Shown here in pieces: positions 32,585 through 46,126 of a DNA stretch of 64,000 nt (positions are counted from its first letter, which is position 1; each line of letters begins with the position of its first letter). The notes below the pieces were generated by a model. It was not told where the DNA came from. It searched no databases and saw only the letters and a list, made by a program, of their open reading frames with translations. The stretch is taken from contig QEYB01000841.1 of assembly GCA_017562135.1 (NCBI GenBank), forward strand, positions 496,001 through 560,000, read 5' to 3'. The position numbers and the translations under genes were made by a program. This DNA comes from Dipylidium caninum. Its lineage: Eukaryota; Platyhelminthes; Cestoda; Cyclophyllidea; Dipylidiidae.

Positions 32585-35500
32585 GAAAGTTTTGCTCTAT
32601 CCCCTAACCCCTTCCGAAAATGTCACCTGCTCAGAGAAATTTTAATTTTTTTTTCTCCCCCAGGTCGTGAAACCCTCTCTGATTGCACTTTTGCAAGCCA
32701 AGTTCTCTCCAAACAGGAGTGCAACTAGTGAGGAAAATGTTATTTCTCCCCGATTGCCTTTCTTGCTGGCATTGCTGGCTTTTCAGTAGTATCGATGGTG
32801 TCGGTCAAGGGTGAAATGGCCGCCTCAAAGATGAAGGGAGTGTAGTAAAACATAACAAACATTAAGCCAGATTACAGATTGTGCAATGTTTAAACGAACG
32901 ATTTCTAGACATGGCGCTTTAAACATCAAAGCAAAGGCCAAGGGTGGAGTTGCCTTCTCAAAGGGGCCTCAAAATGTGCAATTCTTGATGTTTTTTTAAA
33001 CCGGATACTATGCGAGGAAGTCATAGTAATTTATGGATAGTTGAGAAGTGTTGAAGCCTTCGGGTTGGAGACCGCGATGAATGCCCCTCTCCACCGGCGG
33101 CACCGACGGCGGGAACCGTCGGACCGAGGGAAAACAGGTCAGTGAAACGACGTCGCTTCCGCCTACAGTCGGGACTCATTAGACTTGCCTACGTTGGGGA
33201 CGAATTGAGTTAGTAATGAAAAAAGCCACGTCATTCATTGCCTCAGTGCACAATTCGCCCTGCATGTGAATGAGGCGTGGGAGGGTGCAGCGCAAGCCGC
33301 AGTGATGAGCCATTTTCTATTCACAAGGGAGAGCAGTTTCGCCCCACCCGATTCGAATGATATAAAGACTGTCAGACTGCTACTTTTCGGATTGATCGTA
33401 TCATCATTTTTCACCAGTTTAATTTCATTTTGAAGATTCCAACTGCAGCAATATGCGGCGGCAGTGGTTAAAGAGGTATTTGGAGGGAACTTTAAATTTC
33501 ACTTACAAAACAAACCAGTAAACAACACCACAAATGCATCTCATCCGATCTTGTATCGTATAACATCCGTAAAAATCATGCGAGATGAAAAGTTAAGATC
33601 TCAGTCGCATGGATGCATGCATTTTGGTGAAAGACTATGGCTGCAATTGCTTTCCCTTGGGGCAACTCTTCGGGATTATGTTAAAAACCTTCCTTCAAAC
33701 ACCTGCGCACTCATCGGCTTCTCACATCTAGAACTCGGACAACGCAAGCTCCGAGCGGGGCCATCTACGCCTCTCCCGAGGCTTTCCGAAAACCCATTTG
33801 GTTGAGATCGAGCTCTGGGGAGGAGAAATGTTCGCCTTACTCAGTCATCTGCTGAAATAGGGAAGAAACAGGTTGCTTTTAGCAGACACAATTCCGCTGC
33901 CCCAAAAGTTGTCGAAATCGCACCAACTGAGTTAAGACCTCGCTACTAATTTTTACTGGATGCGTGGAAGAGCTGTTTGACTGAAGTCTTCTGCCTTTAG
34001 GCGGAACACCGATTAAATGACGCGAGGAGAACGGGCAGAGGCTACAATTCGCCCTCTGCGGTAGACAGATCGACAGACAGCGGATGGGTTCAAGTGTATA
34101 ATCAAAGGAAATGCCTCCTTTTCTTTCCTTCTTGACGGTCCAGATGAGCAACCATTTTACTGGAGGAAGAGAAGGTAAAGAATCCTCGAAAATTGTGTTC
34201 TCCAGAACCGGAGTCTACCATTCTCGCTCTTGTGCCGCATTAGTTCAACTAAAGTGTCACCCTGCACTGCTTTCCGTCGAACTTTCCGAGCTTGCCTTTT
34301 TCTGTGTCTAATCAAATAAAGAAATCCTCTGATTTGTGTGTGACGCAGTAAATTTAGCACCGTAAGGTACTCATAGACCAGTCGAGTCGAGTGAAGAGAG
34401 TTGGGATAAAAGTCGATAACTCACTGTATCTGCCATTTCACTACTTTAATTCGTATTATAAAAATGCAGCGTTTCCCTCTTTCCCAGCCTATTTTGCTGT
34501 CCGTCGAAGACTTCCACCTGACAACACTCAAATAAAGATTAAAGGACGCATCTTGGAGTTCCGTTGTCTTTCAAAAATGCGGAAATTGTTTATTTGTCGT
34601 AGAACGTCGTCACCGACAAAAGCACCATGGTTGAGAAGTAGAATCGTCTCACAGCCCTCCTCCTCTTCGAGCAACAATCAAAAGGAGAACACCATCTCGG
34701 CGTCAGTGACAACTCAATGCTCCACCCTGGTCCTGTCCGGAAGATGGAATCTTGAAGAGACCGGAAAAGGCCTAAATGCGACGTCTTCTCCCCAACATGA
34801 TGCTCCATAGGAAATCCCGCACTGTCTCAACAGATGTGAAAATGCATTCTTCCCAGAGAAGTGGTAATGCTTACCACCTCCCTGAAATGTGGTACAATAC
34901 CGGCGGCGCTCTGCAATGCCGTGAGCTCATCGTGCCAACGTTTGATGTCTAAGATGGACAGATGCGAGCCAAGTTACTGCTCTTTTAGCGTTATTTTATC
35001 ACATATTGCGGGTGAAAACTCGACGAAGGCAATAAATTTACTCGATGAATTTAATAGTTAGCAGTAAAGTTACGTTTTGTTGATATGTTCCATCGGAAGA
35101 AGAGGCTGCGGCATTACAAAGAAAGCCGAGGATGTGAAGACACCAGAAGGAGGAGCAGTGGAAGAAAGTAGGCGGTTGGACAGAAGGTTGAGGGCGATGG
35201 AAATTGAAGGGCTGCGCTGGAAGCACTTCGCGACCTCATGTTTGTGAGAAAACTTTATGCCGTCCCCAATTTTATCGCTTCTTCTTCTCCGTTACCAAGT
35301 TAATCTTAACGCAACGTAACGAGTGTTTTTTGTTTAGTTGTTGAGGCGTCTTGAAAAGACATTATAAAATGCTAAACGACAATTCGTTTGCCATTTGTTT
35401 TAGCTCTGTGATCTGCGAGACGTTCTTCAATTTGTTTCCTATCCCATTCATTTAGACACAGTTTGGAGGGAACTGGTACAAACAAATTGGATTTCAGCTG

Positions 35501-38500
35501 CTTGACCAGAGCCCAGTGAACCTTTTAGAGATGTCGTTAACATTAGAACATTTTCTCTAGGAGGAGTATTTTGGTGCCAGTGGTCTGGTGACTCCACCTC
35601 TCATGTAAAACTTCCTTAGTCTCGACAGTATTGTGGCCTTCCGAAGGACGACTGTCTAATCTCTTAAAATTACACCTTTCTCCCGTTTTTAACCGCCTTA
35701 CCACCTCTCCCCAGTGAACAAGGGCCGAGGCACCGTGGACTCAAACGAGATCCAAATGAGGTTAACGGGCAGTTAAAGAAATCACCCCTCGATTTGGAGC
35801 TTAAAAACAATCCATATTTCAGGGGATATCTCACAGTATTGCTTGATTTTCCAATCAGGAATCGTAACCCATAGTCAGTTTACCTCCCACTCTCCGAATT
35901 CCCAACTTCTAGTAAGTCGAAGAGCAATAGTCTGAAGCAAGAACGTCCGAGAAGATATAGTATTCACCCCAAAGCAGACTGAAGATGAAGGCATCTAGGT
36001 GGAAAGTACTAATGACTTGATGTGGACATTCTCTCACACGCTGCCCGAGGGAAAGCAGTAACTTGCCAGTATGAAGAGAATAGAGGTTAAATTAAGCGAG
36101 GTTGGCCCCTGTTACCTCCGGCTGATGGAGAGGAAGGCATGTTCTAAGGCAAAGGAAAAAAACAAATTAGCTCTGTTGATTCAAACGCGCTCGTTGCCCA
36201 CCCCACCCCTCCTCCGCGCCCTCAACAGTCGCCACCACTGCCCACCTTGACGCGTGACTCACGAAGAGAGGAAATTTGTGCCTGTTTATATTCCAGAGGT
36301 CGTCAGTTCTATTTATTCCAATTGGCTTCCTGTCTCCTCTACCCTTGGACCTCCGGTGTGCGAATGGAGGCGATGTCTTATTATCACCGAAGGAGTGTAT
36401 TGAAAGGATGTTGGCATGACCGGATGCCGAGGCCGCCGCCGGGAGAATGAAATTAGCGGCAAGGGAAAAACACTCCACTGGGGGGTACACAGTTAAACAA
36501 ATGGATAAACCACACCCCATGGCCGCTTTCCTTTAATGGAGAGCCTCGTGGACAACTCTTCCGCTCCGGCCATCTACGCAAATCGGCGATTCACAAACCA
36601 CGTGGTCATCAAACCTGAACTCTTGAGTTATCGTTAAGAAAGTCGTCGCAGAATGCAACTTTTTGACTTGGTAACTTTCTCGACAAGCAAACACTTGTGT
36701 TTCTACCACCACAGGAACAGTTATTTGAGGAAGTGTTTGTTAACAAGGACGAAAATATGTTTACTCGTCTCTAAATCGTCTTGCGTAGATCCTGAAGAGG
36801 AGGTAACGAGCGTTAGCGAATCTCAACTACTCCCATCACGGGAAACCTCAGAACCCAGAAGCGGAACGATGGAGATAATTTTTCCTCACAACTGTCATCA
36901 TCCACAAGCTCTTTAACCGGGAAAGTACTCGGAACATTTGCCGTTTTGGATCAACATCACCCGACTCTGCCTCTCGGATGGAGTCGTAGGTCTTCCCAAA
37001 GGTCGCAATACTCCACGCCCTGGTTGGAAGGAAGTTTATTATTTAGCCTATAGGAGGGTTGCAAGTCTGTAGACGCCCTCCGGAAAAACACGTCGTCCCA
37101 GCGGAAGTCCTCTCTCCAACGACTGAAGTGTCGGCTTGGTTAAATGTTCTTTTAGGGCCAACAAATCATAAAGAGACACTTAGGATAACGGGAAGAGGAG
37201 AACACAAAACATTTGATTTTTAGGACTCAAAAAGACTGGGGGACTCGAAAGAAGGTGCAGGAAAGGGGAACATATAAGAGCAGCTGGTACACGAACGGCG
37301 GAGGAAGTGTTGTGCTCGGCGGAGCCATTCTGATTAGTGTGATGGCTGCAGAAAATTCCCTTCAGACGCTCAGTTACGGACGAGAAAAGCTCCAAGCAAC
37401 AATGACTTCCAAAGTGTCCAAAATGCCGGTGGTTATCCACGATTGAAGAAAAGGTCGAAATGGCCTGTGTTTTGTTTGTCACTTTGCACCCGAAAGTTTT
37501 TCAAAGTGCTGAAAATGGGACACTTAGTTGTTCGGACCACAGATAATCGCCGAGTCTACATGGAGGGTCAGTAACTGGAGCGTTCGGACCTAAACCTTAA
37601 AGACCCTTTTGTCAGTTCAAGTATTTGGCCCAACAGGGCAGACATCGGCACCCTGTCACGCATATGTGACGGAGAAATAAACTTTTTAATCCCATTGCTA
37701 TCAGGGGGAAGGGAGAATTTCTGTGATGAAGAGCACCTCGCAATTCATCTAAAGTCGGCGAAAATTGCATTGTACCTCTTTACTTTGGGGTAAATAATTT
37801 CATGGAAGTTTCTGCAGACAGAGCAATCGTATCTGGGAATTTGCGACGCTTTCAAAGTGAATTAATTAATTAACTTTTCTCACCCTTTGATGGTGCACAG
37901 GGGATACTCAAGGAGGCAAATGCGTGTCCTGATTAAAGTAACTAGCGTCGAGACGAAATTCTCCTGTTGAGCTTCTAAGGCTTGCCTCAAATATCCACCG
38001 TCGGACGTGTCTTACACCATGGTAGATCGGATCAGACGAGGAAGGCTAGCCGCAAGTTTATTTGCTCCTCGAAAGAAGTTTAAAGAGCCGACGAGTCATT
38101 CCATTTCCCTCACGGTGTCTCACATGCCCACATGGAGACGGACGATTGACGGAGGCGAGAGTGGGTGGGCGGTTTGGCAGGTGGACGGGCGGGTAGGGAA
38201 GGGGAGGACGCACGAGACTGGACGGAACGAGTCGGAACACAATATGAAGAGGAGGGACAGACAAATGTGGTCGCAAAACTCCATATAGACGGAACAGAGA
38301 CCGTGGAGACTCACCCCAGGCCTCTATTAAAATTACCTTCTACTTAGAATGAAAATATAATAGGCGCCTTTGGAGCAGTTTGCGTCACAATGAGACTGCC
38401 GCACGCAAGGAGACTTGTGATTTTATGACTTGAGCTGTTTCAAAAAGGCAAAACAAATGCCAAGTGTAGTTGGCCTTATTGTTAAGGTTATGAGCCCTCT

Positions 38501-41114
38501 AGACTTTCCTCGAAATGTCTCAGCTTTTTCTCCCTTTCGCGAAGGCGAAGTTGCCCCCGGGAAAATTTCGGTCACTGAAATGAGTACGCTTTTCGCCCTA
38601 CCGACTGCAGTTGTTGAGAGGCTGCCGCGACACGGTTGTAACGTAACATTGTTATATTTTAGCAGGTAGGAGGGTCAGTCACAGTTCCAATAAATCCTTT
38701 CTTCCCCATAATGAAAGATCACTTAAAACACAAATGTAACAGTTGGATACAGCTCCTTTGAAGAGCCACTCAGGAGCGCCAGTCAGGCATCAGCCGCAGT
38801 TTGTAACGGAGGCAGTAGGAGACTTCGAGTCGTTTATTTAAAAGAGTTTGGCTGTTTGATAGCCCCAACATGGGACGTTAATCCACTTTTCAGTGGTAAG
38901 TTTCTGCCAGGCGAAGTCCTCTGCGCGGAGGAATTCACCACTGTCATTCATCCCCAAGTTGGGAAATAGAGGCGAGACAAATCAACCATTTAAGGCGGCC
39001 TTACGGGGGTTAATGTGAGTCTCTTTCTGTGTATTTGTCTGATACTCAAATAATGCGACTCAATGGGCAATGCGTGAGGAGAACTCATAAAAATTTGACT
39101 AGCTTTCTAAAACCACTTCTCTGTCCTGAGGGTGGGTTGATTACATTGGATTTGACTACTAAAGAATGATGAAAGCAGAGAAGTGTCCTGTTCGAAGGCA
39201 GAAAATAACCTCTTTCTCATCTTCATAATCTTCTTGTTCTTCATCCACTTCCGCCTCCTATTTCCCTGACCAGATGGTCTATAGCCCTATTTCTATCTCT
39301 CACAGCTAGAGTCATGGATGGTGAAGCTGGAACACCCTAAGTTGCTCTACCAGGGGCACTTAAATGCAGTTAGTTGAAAAAGTCTCCAAGTCAAGGATAG
39401 TTCTGTGAACCGCTGGTGTCAAAGGAATTACCCTCTGGACGCCTTCTGAAGATGATATCTTTGGCCAAAGTACTAAAAGGGAATTGTCTTAATTTGGTGG
39501 TTTTTGGGACTCCGAAAGTTTTGATGTCATCCGTGGCTTCAATGATGTGAGAAAGGACTGAGCACTGTGACAACTTGGGTTAAGTCGACTAAGGCTCTCC
39601 GTCTGTCTTGACGATTCACCACCCAGTGATTCAGTCAAACCCAGCTCTTCCGGTGAAAGGAGAAGAAGTGTGATACACATAAAATGGGTTACAGGAAGAG
39701 AGAATAAGTAGCCTTGGACTCCTACCAATCAGGTTTGGAGGAATTGAGAAATCCCTTTTTCTTATGGAACACCGTTGATGGAAAAGTATCCAATGCTCTT
39801 ACCGCTACTTCACGTGGGAGGACTTGTATTTTCCCTCGAAAAAGAGGTGGAAAACGCAGAAGACGAAAAGAGCGGGTACGAAAGTGCTCAGGACTTTGTT
39901 TCAGCTTCCAATGCTGTTTGGCGCCAAGTCTGGCCTGGAAACAAAAGAATTATGATTCCTCTCGTACAAAATGAATACACATTCAATGATAGGCTTAAAA
40001 ATGGCAAAATGCCACATTATTTTTTGGCATTCAGCATCATTTATGCCCAGATTGCCAAGCTTCAAAAATGATTAACCACATGAGCCTTCTTCCTATCGTG
40101 AAGAACCACCTCATACGTCGTGAATGCATATAATAGACAGTATTTTGGTGCATAAATTGCTTGTCCTAAGGACAGAGCCTCAATCAACTCTGGGGGATGG
40201 GAATGGAGGCAGTTGACATTTTCCACAGTAGAGGTTCAGGAGGAGAGACGCCTTGAAGTCGGCTTAAAAAACCGGACGGAAGGGTTAAATGGCTGTTAGC
40301 CCGCACCATCCTCATTTAGGAGAAGACTACTTCCTGGAAGAGCGCATTAATAGACTTCTTTCACTTCATCGTCTTCACCGGTGCCGACAAACCGGATCGC
40401 ACGAGGGCCACTGTCATTTCTCTCACGGGGCGAAAAATATGACTTGTTATGCATGAAGTGGATGAAAAACATAACACTGGGCGTCTGTTGGATGATGTCC
40501 TAGCAACCATGTTTTATCTGTGCGTTTAATGTTCCCTAGTTTATGATACCGTTTGCCACGACGAGGTCGAGTGCAAGTTGCTGCCCGCTTCTTTAATGGG
40601 AGATAGTGTCGGGATAAGATGTGGAGCCTGCGGTCGGGAAATACCATGTTTCGGCTTCAGATTGGCCTGCGGACACCGTTGGTGGCCGACAATATATCAG
40701 CCTCCTCAGTTGAGGAGGTGAAGCAAAACGGGATGCGCACTGCTTTTTAACGAAGAGAGAGACGGGGAGCCCAGATCTAAGGCATTCGGAGAAATTGTCC
40801 ATCCCACGACTGTGTTACAATGAAAGCGGCTTCGCTGTAGGCACCAGTACGTTCAAATTTTGTTTGGTTAATTAATTTTCTTCCATATTGCAGTGGAATC
40901 GTAGAGGACATCGGGGACATAAGTAGCCCGCAAGGAGGAAGAGACGTCTCTTTCCGATCTCTGATGGTACTGTTGAACAGGTGTGTGTGTGTGACGAAGC
41001 GTGACATTAGGAGGAGGCCTTTGCAATTTTATAAAAGGCTACGTAATTTGGGCAAAATTTCCCGGATTGCAAAAAAATTGAGGCGAAAACATTTGACAGC
41101 TTTACACCAACAAT

Positions 41115-41136
41115 CCACTCCGCCACCACCACCACC
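41115..41136 (+). repeat. (CCA)n microsatellite
   Basis: A short CCACCA run that continues into CCCTCCCCC. Confidence 0.8.
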
Positions 41137-41450
41137 ACCCTCCCCCTTCAACCTTCTAAGTGGGGCAGAGTGGACTGAGAGGAGCAGCATGATTGCTCTT
41201 CTCCTCCCGTCCCCCCAACAAGGAAACCTGTTACAACGCTGTGCGAGAGGAAGGAAGTGTACAGATTGGGAGAAAAAAGGGAGCCTGTAACCATGATCTC
41301 CGGCAATTGCCCACTTTCGCCGCCTTGTAACGGATACACGACAAAAAGATATAGTTTGGCGAGTAAATGAACCGGAAGGGGTGGTGTTTGGGGGGAGAGG
41401 TGAAAGACAGATGGAGGCAGAGGTAGAGAGGACGGGTAGGAGGAGAGGCA

Positions 41451-41507
41451 AAGAGAGAGAGAGAGAGAGGAGGGAGAGAGAGAGAGAGGGAGGGAGGGAG
41501 GGAGGGC
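41451..41507 (+). repeat. (GA)n / (GGGA)n purine microsatellite
   Basis: GAGAGA units pass into GGGAGGGA units. It creates a spurious Leu/Ser/Pro-rich frame on the minus strand. Confidence 0.9.
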
Positions 41508-44500
41508 AAGAGAAAGGGAGCCACAGAGAGGTAGTGAGTGAAAGAAAGCACAAGAAACGCCTCCTCTTTGTGTTTTAACAGCCGCGTGCACGCGCTCCCG
41601 CAACTCAAATCATCTCGGCAAAATTAATTGGTTTTGAAATTAAAAAGATGGCAAGAAACAGTGTAACAAATTTTGTCCACAAATGCCACATTTAACATCT
41701 CCTCTCGCCTCTCTCAGCGCCGTTTTCCTTGCCCTTTTTGGTCATTCCGCAACGATGTGGTTGGATAAGTTAGGAGGCCCTCTTTTCCATGCCACTGAAA
41801 TCAGTTTCACCTTCTGACGGTGTCTGGAATCACCTGAAAGGGATTAAATCAAATTTAGAAGTACCGCTTTGTCCACAAGGCGTTCTACGGCGAGAAAACG
41901 GGAAAGAAAAATTATTCGGCCTCCTTCGAGGCACAAATCCGACCGCTTGATGATCATTTCTGGCAGATTCGTTCCTGCTGCCGTGTTTATTTTAAACAAT
42001 AGAATTACCAGACCGAAGTCATTCAAGCCTTCGGGTTTGCACGCTTCCATACCTAATGGGGAAGTGCTTACGACAGGTTTCACCTCCACTCGTTGGACGA
42101 TATTACGTTACAGAACCCGAAAGCCGAAGAGCCCGGCATTTGAGAACTTCGTGGTGACAACAGAAAGGCTATTTAGGCCTAGAGGTGATGTTTCGGGCCT
42201 ATATGCGGTGGGTGAATGCACAGCTTGTCTTTCTCGAAAGGGCGGAGTGTCGACAAACAAAATGCGCCGAAGAGGAGGCGGCGGTGGCCATGATCAGCGC
42301 CCAGCGTGCCTGTTGGGCGGCTTTGCTGCTTCCCAAGGTATTTATGCCAGCCTCGCAGTAATCCCGTAGACGCCCAGTGTTTCCTTGCCTCCTTTCTAAG
42401 CCTTCCGGTTGGAGAAATTTAGGTTACACAATGACCAACGAGGCTGGGAAGGAGTGAGGGTGGGAAGGTGGGCTTATCTACCTCCGCCCTCCGCTCTAGC
42501 TGAATTCAACTTCACTCAATCGTAGTCAGTTTTCGTTGAGGCCGTAGAGAATACAAACTTTAAAAACGCTTGCAAATCACTCTACTTGTCAAAAAGTCGG
42601 AGGATCTTATAAAGCACCTTGAAATAACTCATGTCGGTAGGTGTTCTCGTCCTCCCTGCCACATTTCCTGTGATTTTTTTTTACGTAATGAACTATCAGA
42701 GAGTGGGATGTCTGCACTCCGTCTACTACTCCCTTTGCTTGACCGAGTAGCCGGGAGGTGTTCTCTGCTTAGTCGACACAAAGCTACAACAAAATATGAG
42801 CTTTGAGCTTCTATTTCGGGGGTGAATTCCCCTCTCATCAACCCCCACAATGGGCAGGGTGTAGGCAAGACTCTACCCGCCCGACATCGGTGGAGTCGAA
42901 TTCTTTTTCAGGCGAAGGACGATATTTTAAGTGTTCTTGCCAAATTGCGAATATTTCACGCTGTTGTAAGTCTGCAGCAGTGTTATTCGGAGCTGTAAAT
43001 TCACAGAACAAGATATTTTCTCTCCGACTTCACTGGGTGCTGTGCTTTTGTTTTTGACCAAGAAAAACCGCCCGAACCAGTCCTCACGCCACAGTGCTGA
43101 AAGCAACTCCCCTTTCCATTGAGTCAGGAGGCGTAGGTGCGAGTGCGGGCATTTTGGAGATGGCAGTAGTTGAAGAGCATTTGGTCGTGCTCTGGCAACC
43201 AAGTAACAATTAGCGGTAATAACTAAGGAAAATGATAAATGTTCCACTAGCTATTCAATAAAAATGGAGCAATCCTTCCGCCCCTTATCCGAACATCACC
43301 GCCTTCTTTTGCTCTAATCTACTCCTGTATTTTCAAGGAGTACTATCACTATACTCGTGATATTGTGGAGATTTTTCCACTTTTTTGTGCCTTACAGGAT
43401 GCATTTAATCAGTTACTATCAAAATGAGTTTTAGACAGGCGATAGGAGCGATTGGAGCCGATTCGGCACAGAAAGGAATGCAACAGCCTTACTGTGTTGC
43501 ATCTTGTATGTGTGTAAGGAGGTGAATGTCTCTTAACTCGTGAAAAGGCAAAAAACAAAGGAAAAAGCGGAATTTAGATACATGCGCCTCCGCGATGTCT
43601 AGGAGCGAAAGCACTTTGTAGGCTTCATAATTTGCCTGGAGAGGGGAGGAAGGGAAAAGCGAACAGTATCGCGAAATCGTGATACAGAAGCACATGGTAA
43701 TCCGACGAAAGGCAGCTTTTTGGAGGATGAAGGAGGGCCTTTAGGCCAGACAACCTTCTGAACCCTCTATTTACAGCCAAAAGCGAATTCGCAGTAATCA
43801 ATTTTCGTGTAGTGACAAACACTGGTAAATCTTCGGCTAAGAGAGTTACAGTTAAGTGGCGCCCTAATTGTAACCGACTTCTAATACTAATGCCTTCCTC
43901 ACCTTATTCAATCTCCTTATCTAGTCTGCCTACCACACCACAGGTGCTCATGGTGACGGACACTGGGAGGTGACCCGATGAAGATGGACAGGGAATAGAC
44001 CTATAACCTTCCCCTAAATGTCTTGGTTACTAATGCGGGTAAGTGACATTTGGAATAAATGCCTCATTCATTGGTAAATCTGAACATTAGGCTTCTGTTT
44101 GTTTATACAACAGGTTGGGCATACATGAATAGGTGACTAAAATGCTCTGCTCTCATTGGTCAACTTGAAGAAGGCTTCTGATTGGTTGAGAAAGCTACAC
44201 GCGGACTGACTCTTACTAAATGCCAGCTTGTGAAAAAAGTAAAAGGAAAATTTGTGGCGATTACGATTTACTTGTTTACGCGACTGGATTAATATACAGC
44301 GGATTCGGGTGACGGTAGGTGGTGCTTCTTTACATGTCGTTTAATGCCACAATTTTTTGTGCTCTTATCTACCCGAGGCTAACTATTGACTTTGTAGACT
44401 GAGGATTTATTGTGATTTAGCTTTGTGAGCTCCCGAACCACTTTAAAATGCCCCATGGAGTGTCGGGAGAAGATGAGGGCGAGACTTATTAATTTAATTG

Positions 44501-46098
44501 GCGTAGGCATTAGGGAGACGAGAATGGGGCGTAAATATGTCTCCATCCTCACAGTGTACCGTCTTTTAATTAAATGAGCCAATGTCAACAGGAGATTATG
44601 AAGTGCTTACTACTAGACAATTGGATTAGGTTGTGATAGTAATTTTGCTTCTCTACAGAGGGGCGAGAGGTCTAATTTGCCCCATTATCAGATTTGCACT
44701 GACAATTTCCACTAATTAAGGAACGAGGCGGATACCATCTCGGGTAAAGTTACGACCTCCTCAAGCTGCCAAAACGACAATCTTATGAGCATCTTCTGTC
44801 TATGAAATGTGCTGTTAATCTTGTTATGGGTGTGGGTCTACGTGTTTTCACAAGTGTTAACAGTCTTGACTCTGGGGAGGCAGGACGACCTTTTGTCGGT
44901 CTTTTTCTAGAGTCGGAAACGCTAATCAACCGATTTATTTCACTTTTAAACAGGCGTAGTCATGCATACTTTTGTAACAATTCAGGACTTGTTTTTAGGT
45001 AGGAAATACCTAAAACGAGACGTGTTGAATGGCCTTTTAAACTTCTATTAAACGCTTATTATCTTATGCCAATTACTTTTATGCAGTATATTGCCTTTCC
45101 CCTACGAGAGCTAAGGATTGCGTGAAACTGTCTGACACACATAAAGTATGAGTGTTTGGGGCTCAAACTGCACACTTTAGCCCCACTTTTCCTTCGGAGA
45201 GTTTACAACCCCTCGTTATTTGTCTTCTCCAACAAAATTTCACTCCTTTGAGTAGACAATGTAATCGGCAAGGCAGAATTCCCCACGAGGGTTTCGACAG
45301 GCTTCGTGCCGGACTGCTGGCAGGAAGAGACCCAAAACTCCAGGGGAAAGCGTTGCGCTAGTGACCAGATTAATTAAGTGGGGAGGGCCGACGGGTTTGG
45401 CCTTAATGTGCGGTTGTTCTCCTCGGCCTCGAGTGGGCATTAATGTTCCCTTGTGGCACATGACCTCATTTTTTGCCTTCCTTACTACAATTCCGTTCCC
45501 GAACTACTGATATTTATTTAATTTTGCACTACCGCCTATTAAATTAGGTCATTATATGTGTAACCTTGAGGTCAGGGCGTTTGTGGCATTACGGACACTT
45601 GATGAGGCTTCGGAAAGAAGGCCGAAATATACCTCCTAAGTCACTGATTAATGCGGCTTCCCCATCTCCCACTTGGCTGTAAAACTAACCTCCACATCGT
45701 CATTTGAAGATACATTTGTACGCGAGGCCATCTTCAATCCTTCCATGAGCGACCTCTAAAGTGCCGACATGATGGAATGTAAGAATTTGACTTCGAATCC
45801 CTGTGGCATCAGTCCCAGCCTTAACCCCCAAGTCCTAATTTTGCCGTAAGGGTTTAAATATGGTGTGGCGATAATTGAGAAGAGAAAAAGGCAAGAGATA
45901 ACACTTTTTGATGATTTTTAAGATTCCATTAGGATTTTGAGTTTCCTTAAAGAGTTTTGAAGGTTTCGTTGCGCTGGTAGTGGTGGGTTCAGAGCTCTTT
46001 CGAGAAGCGAGGCGTGATGTCGCCTGACCGTTTTAAAAATGAACATTATCGCATGGAATGAGGGTGGCGGAGGTGAGAAAGACGGGGGAGGAGGCAGC

Positions 46099-46126
46099 GG
46101 TGGTGGTGGTGGTGGTGGTGGTGGGG
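46099..46126 (+). repeat. (GGT)n microsatellite
   Basis: Eight or nine GGT triplets, which give poly-His, poly-Thr or poly-Pro in the minus-strand frames. Confidence 0.9.

Noticed and set aside
41029..41608. Overlapping minus-strand frames of 125-174 codons rich in Leu, Ser and Pro
   Set aside because: They are translations of the GA/GGGA microsatellite at 41.45-41.51 kb and its flanks in three frames at once.
41869..42369. 166-codon + strand frame
   Set aside because: Basic, repetitive composition without domain; consistent with a chance open frame in GC-balanced DNA.
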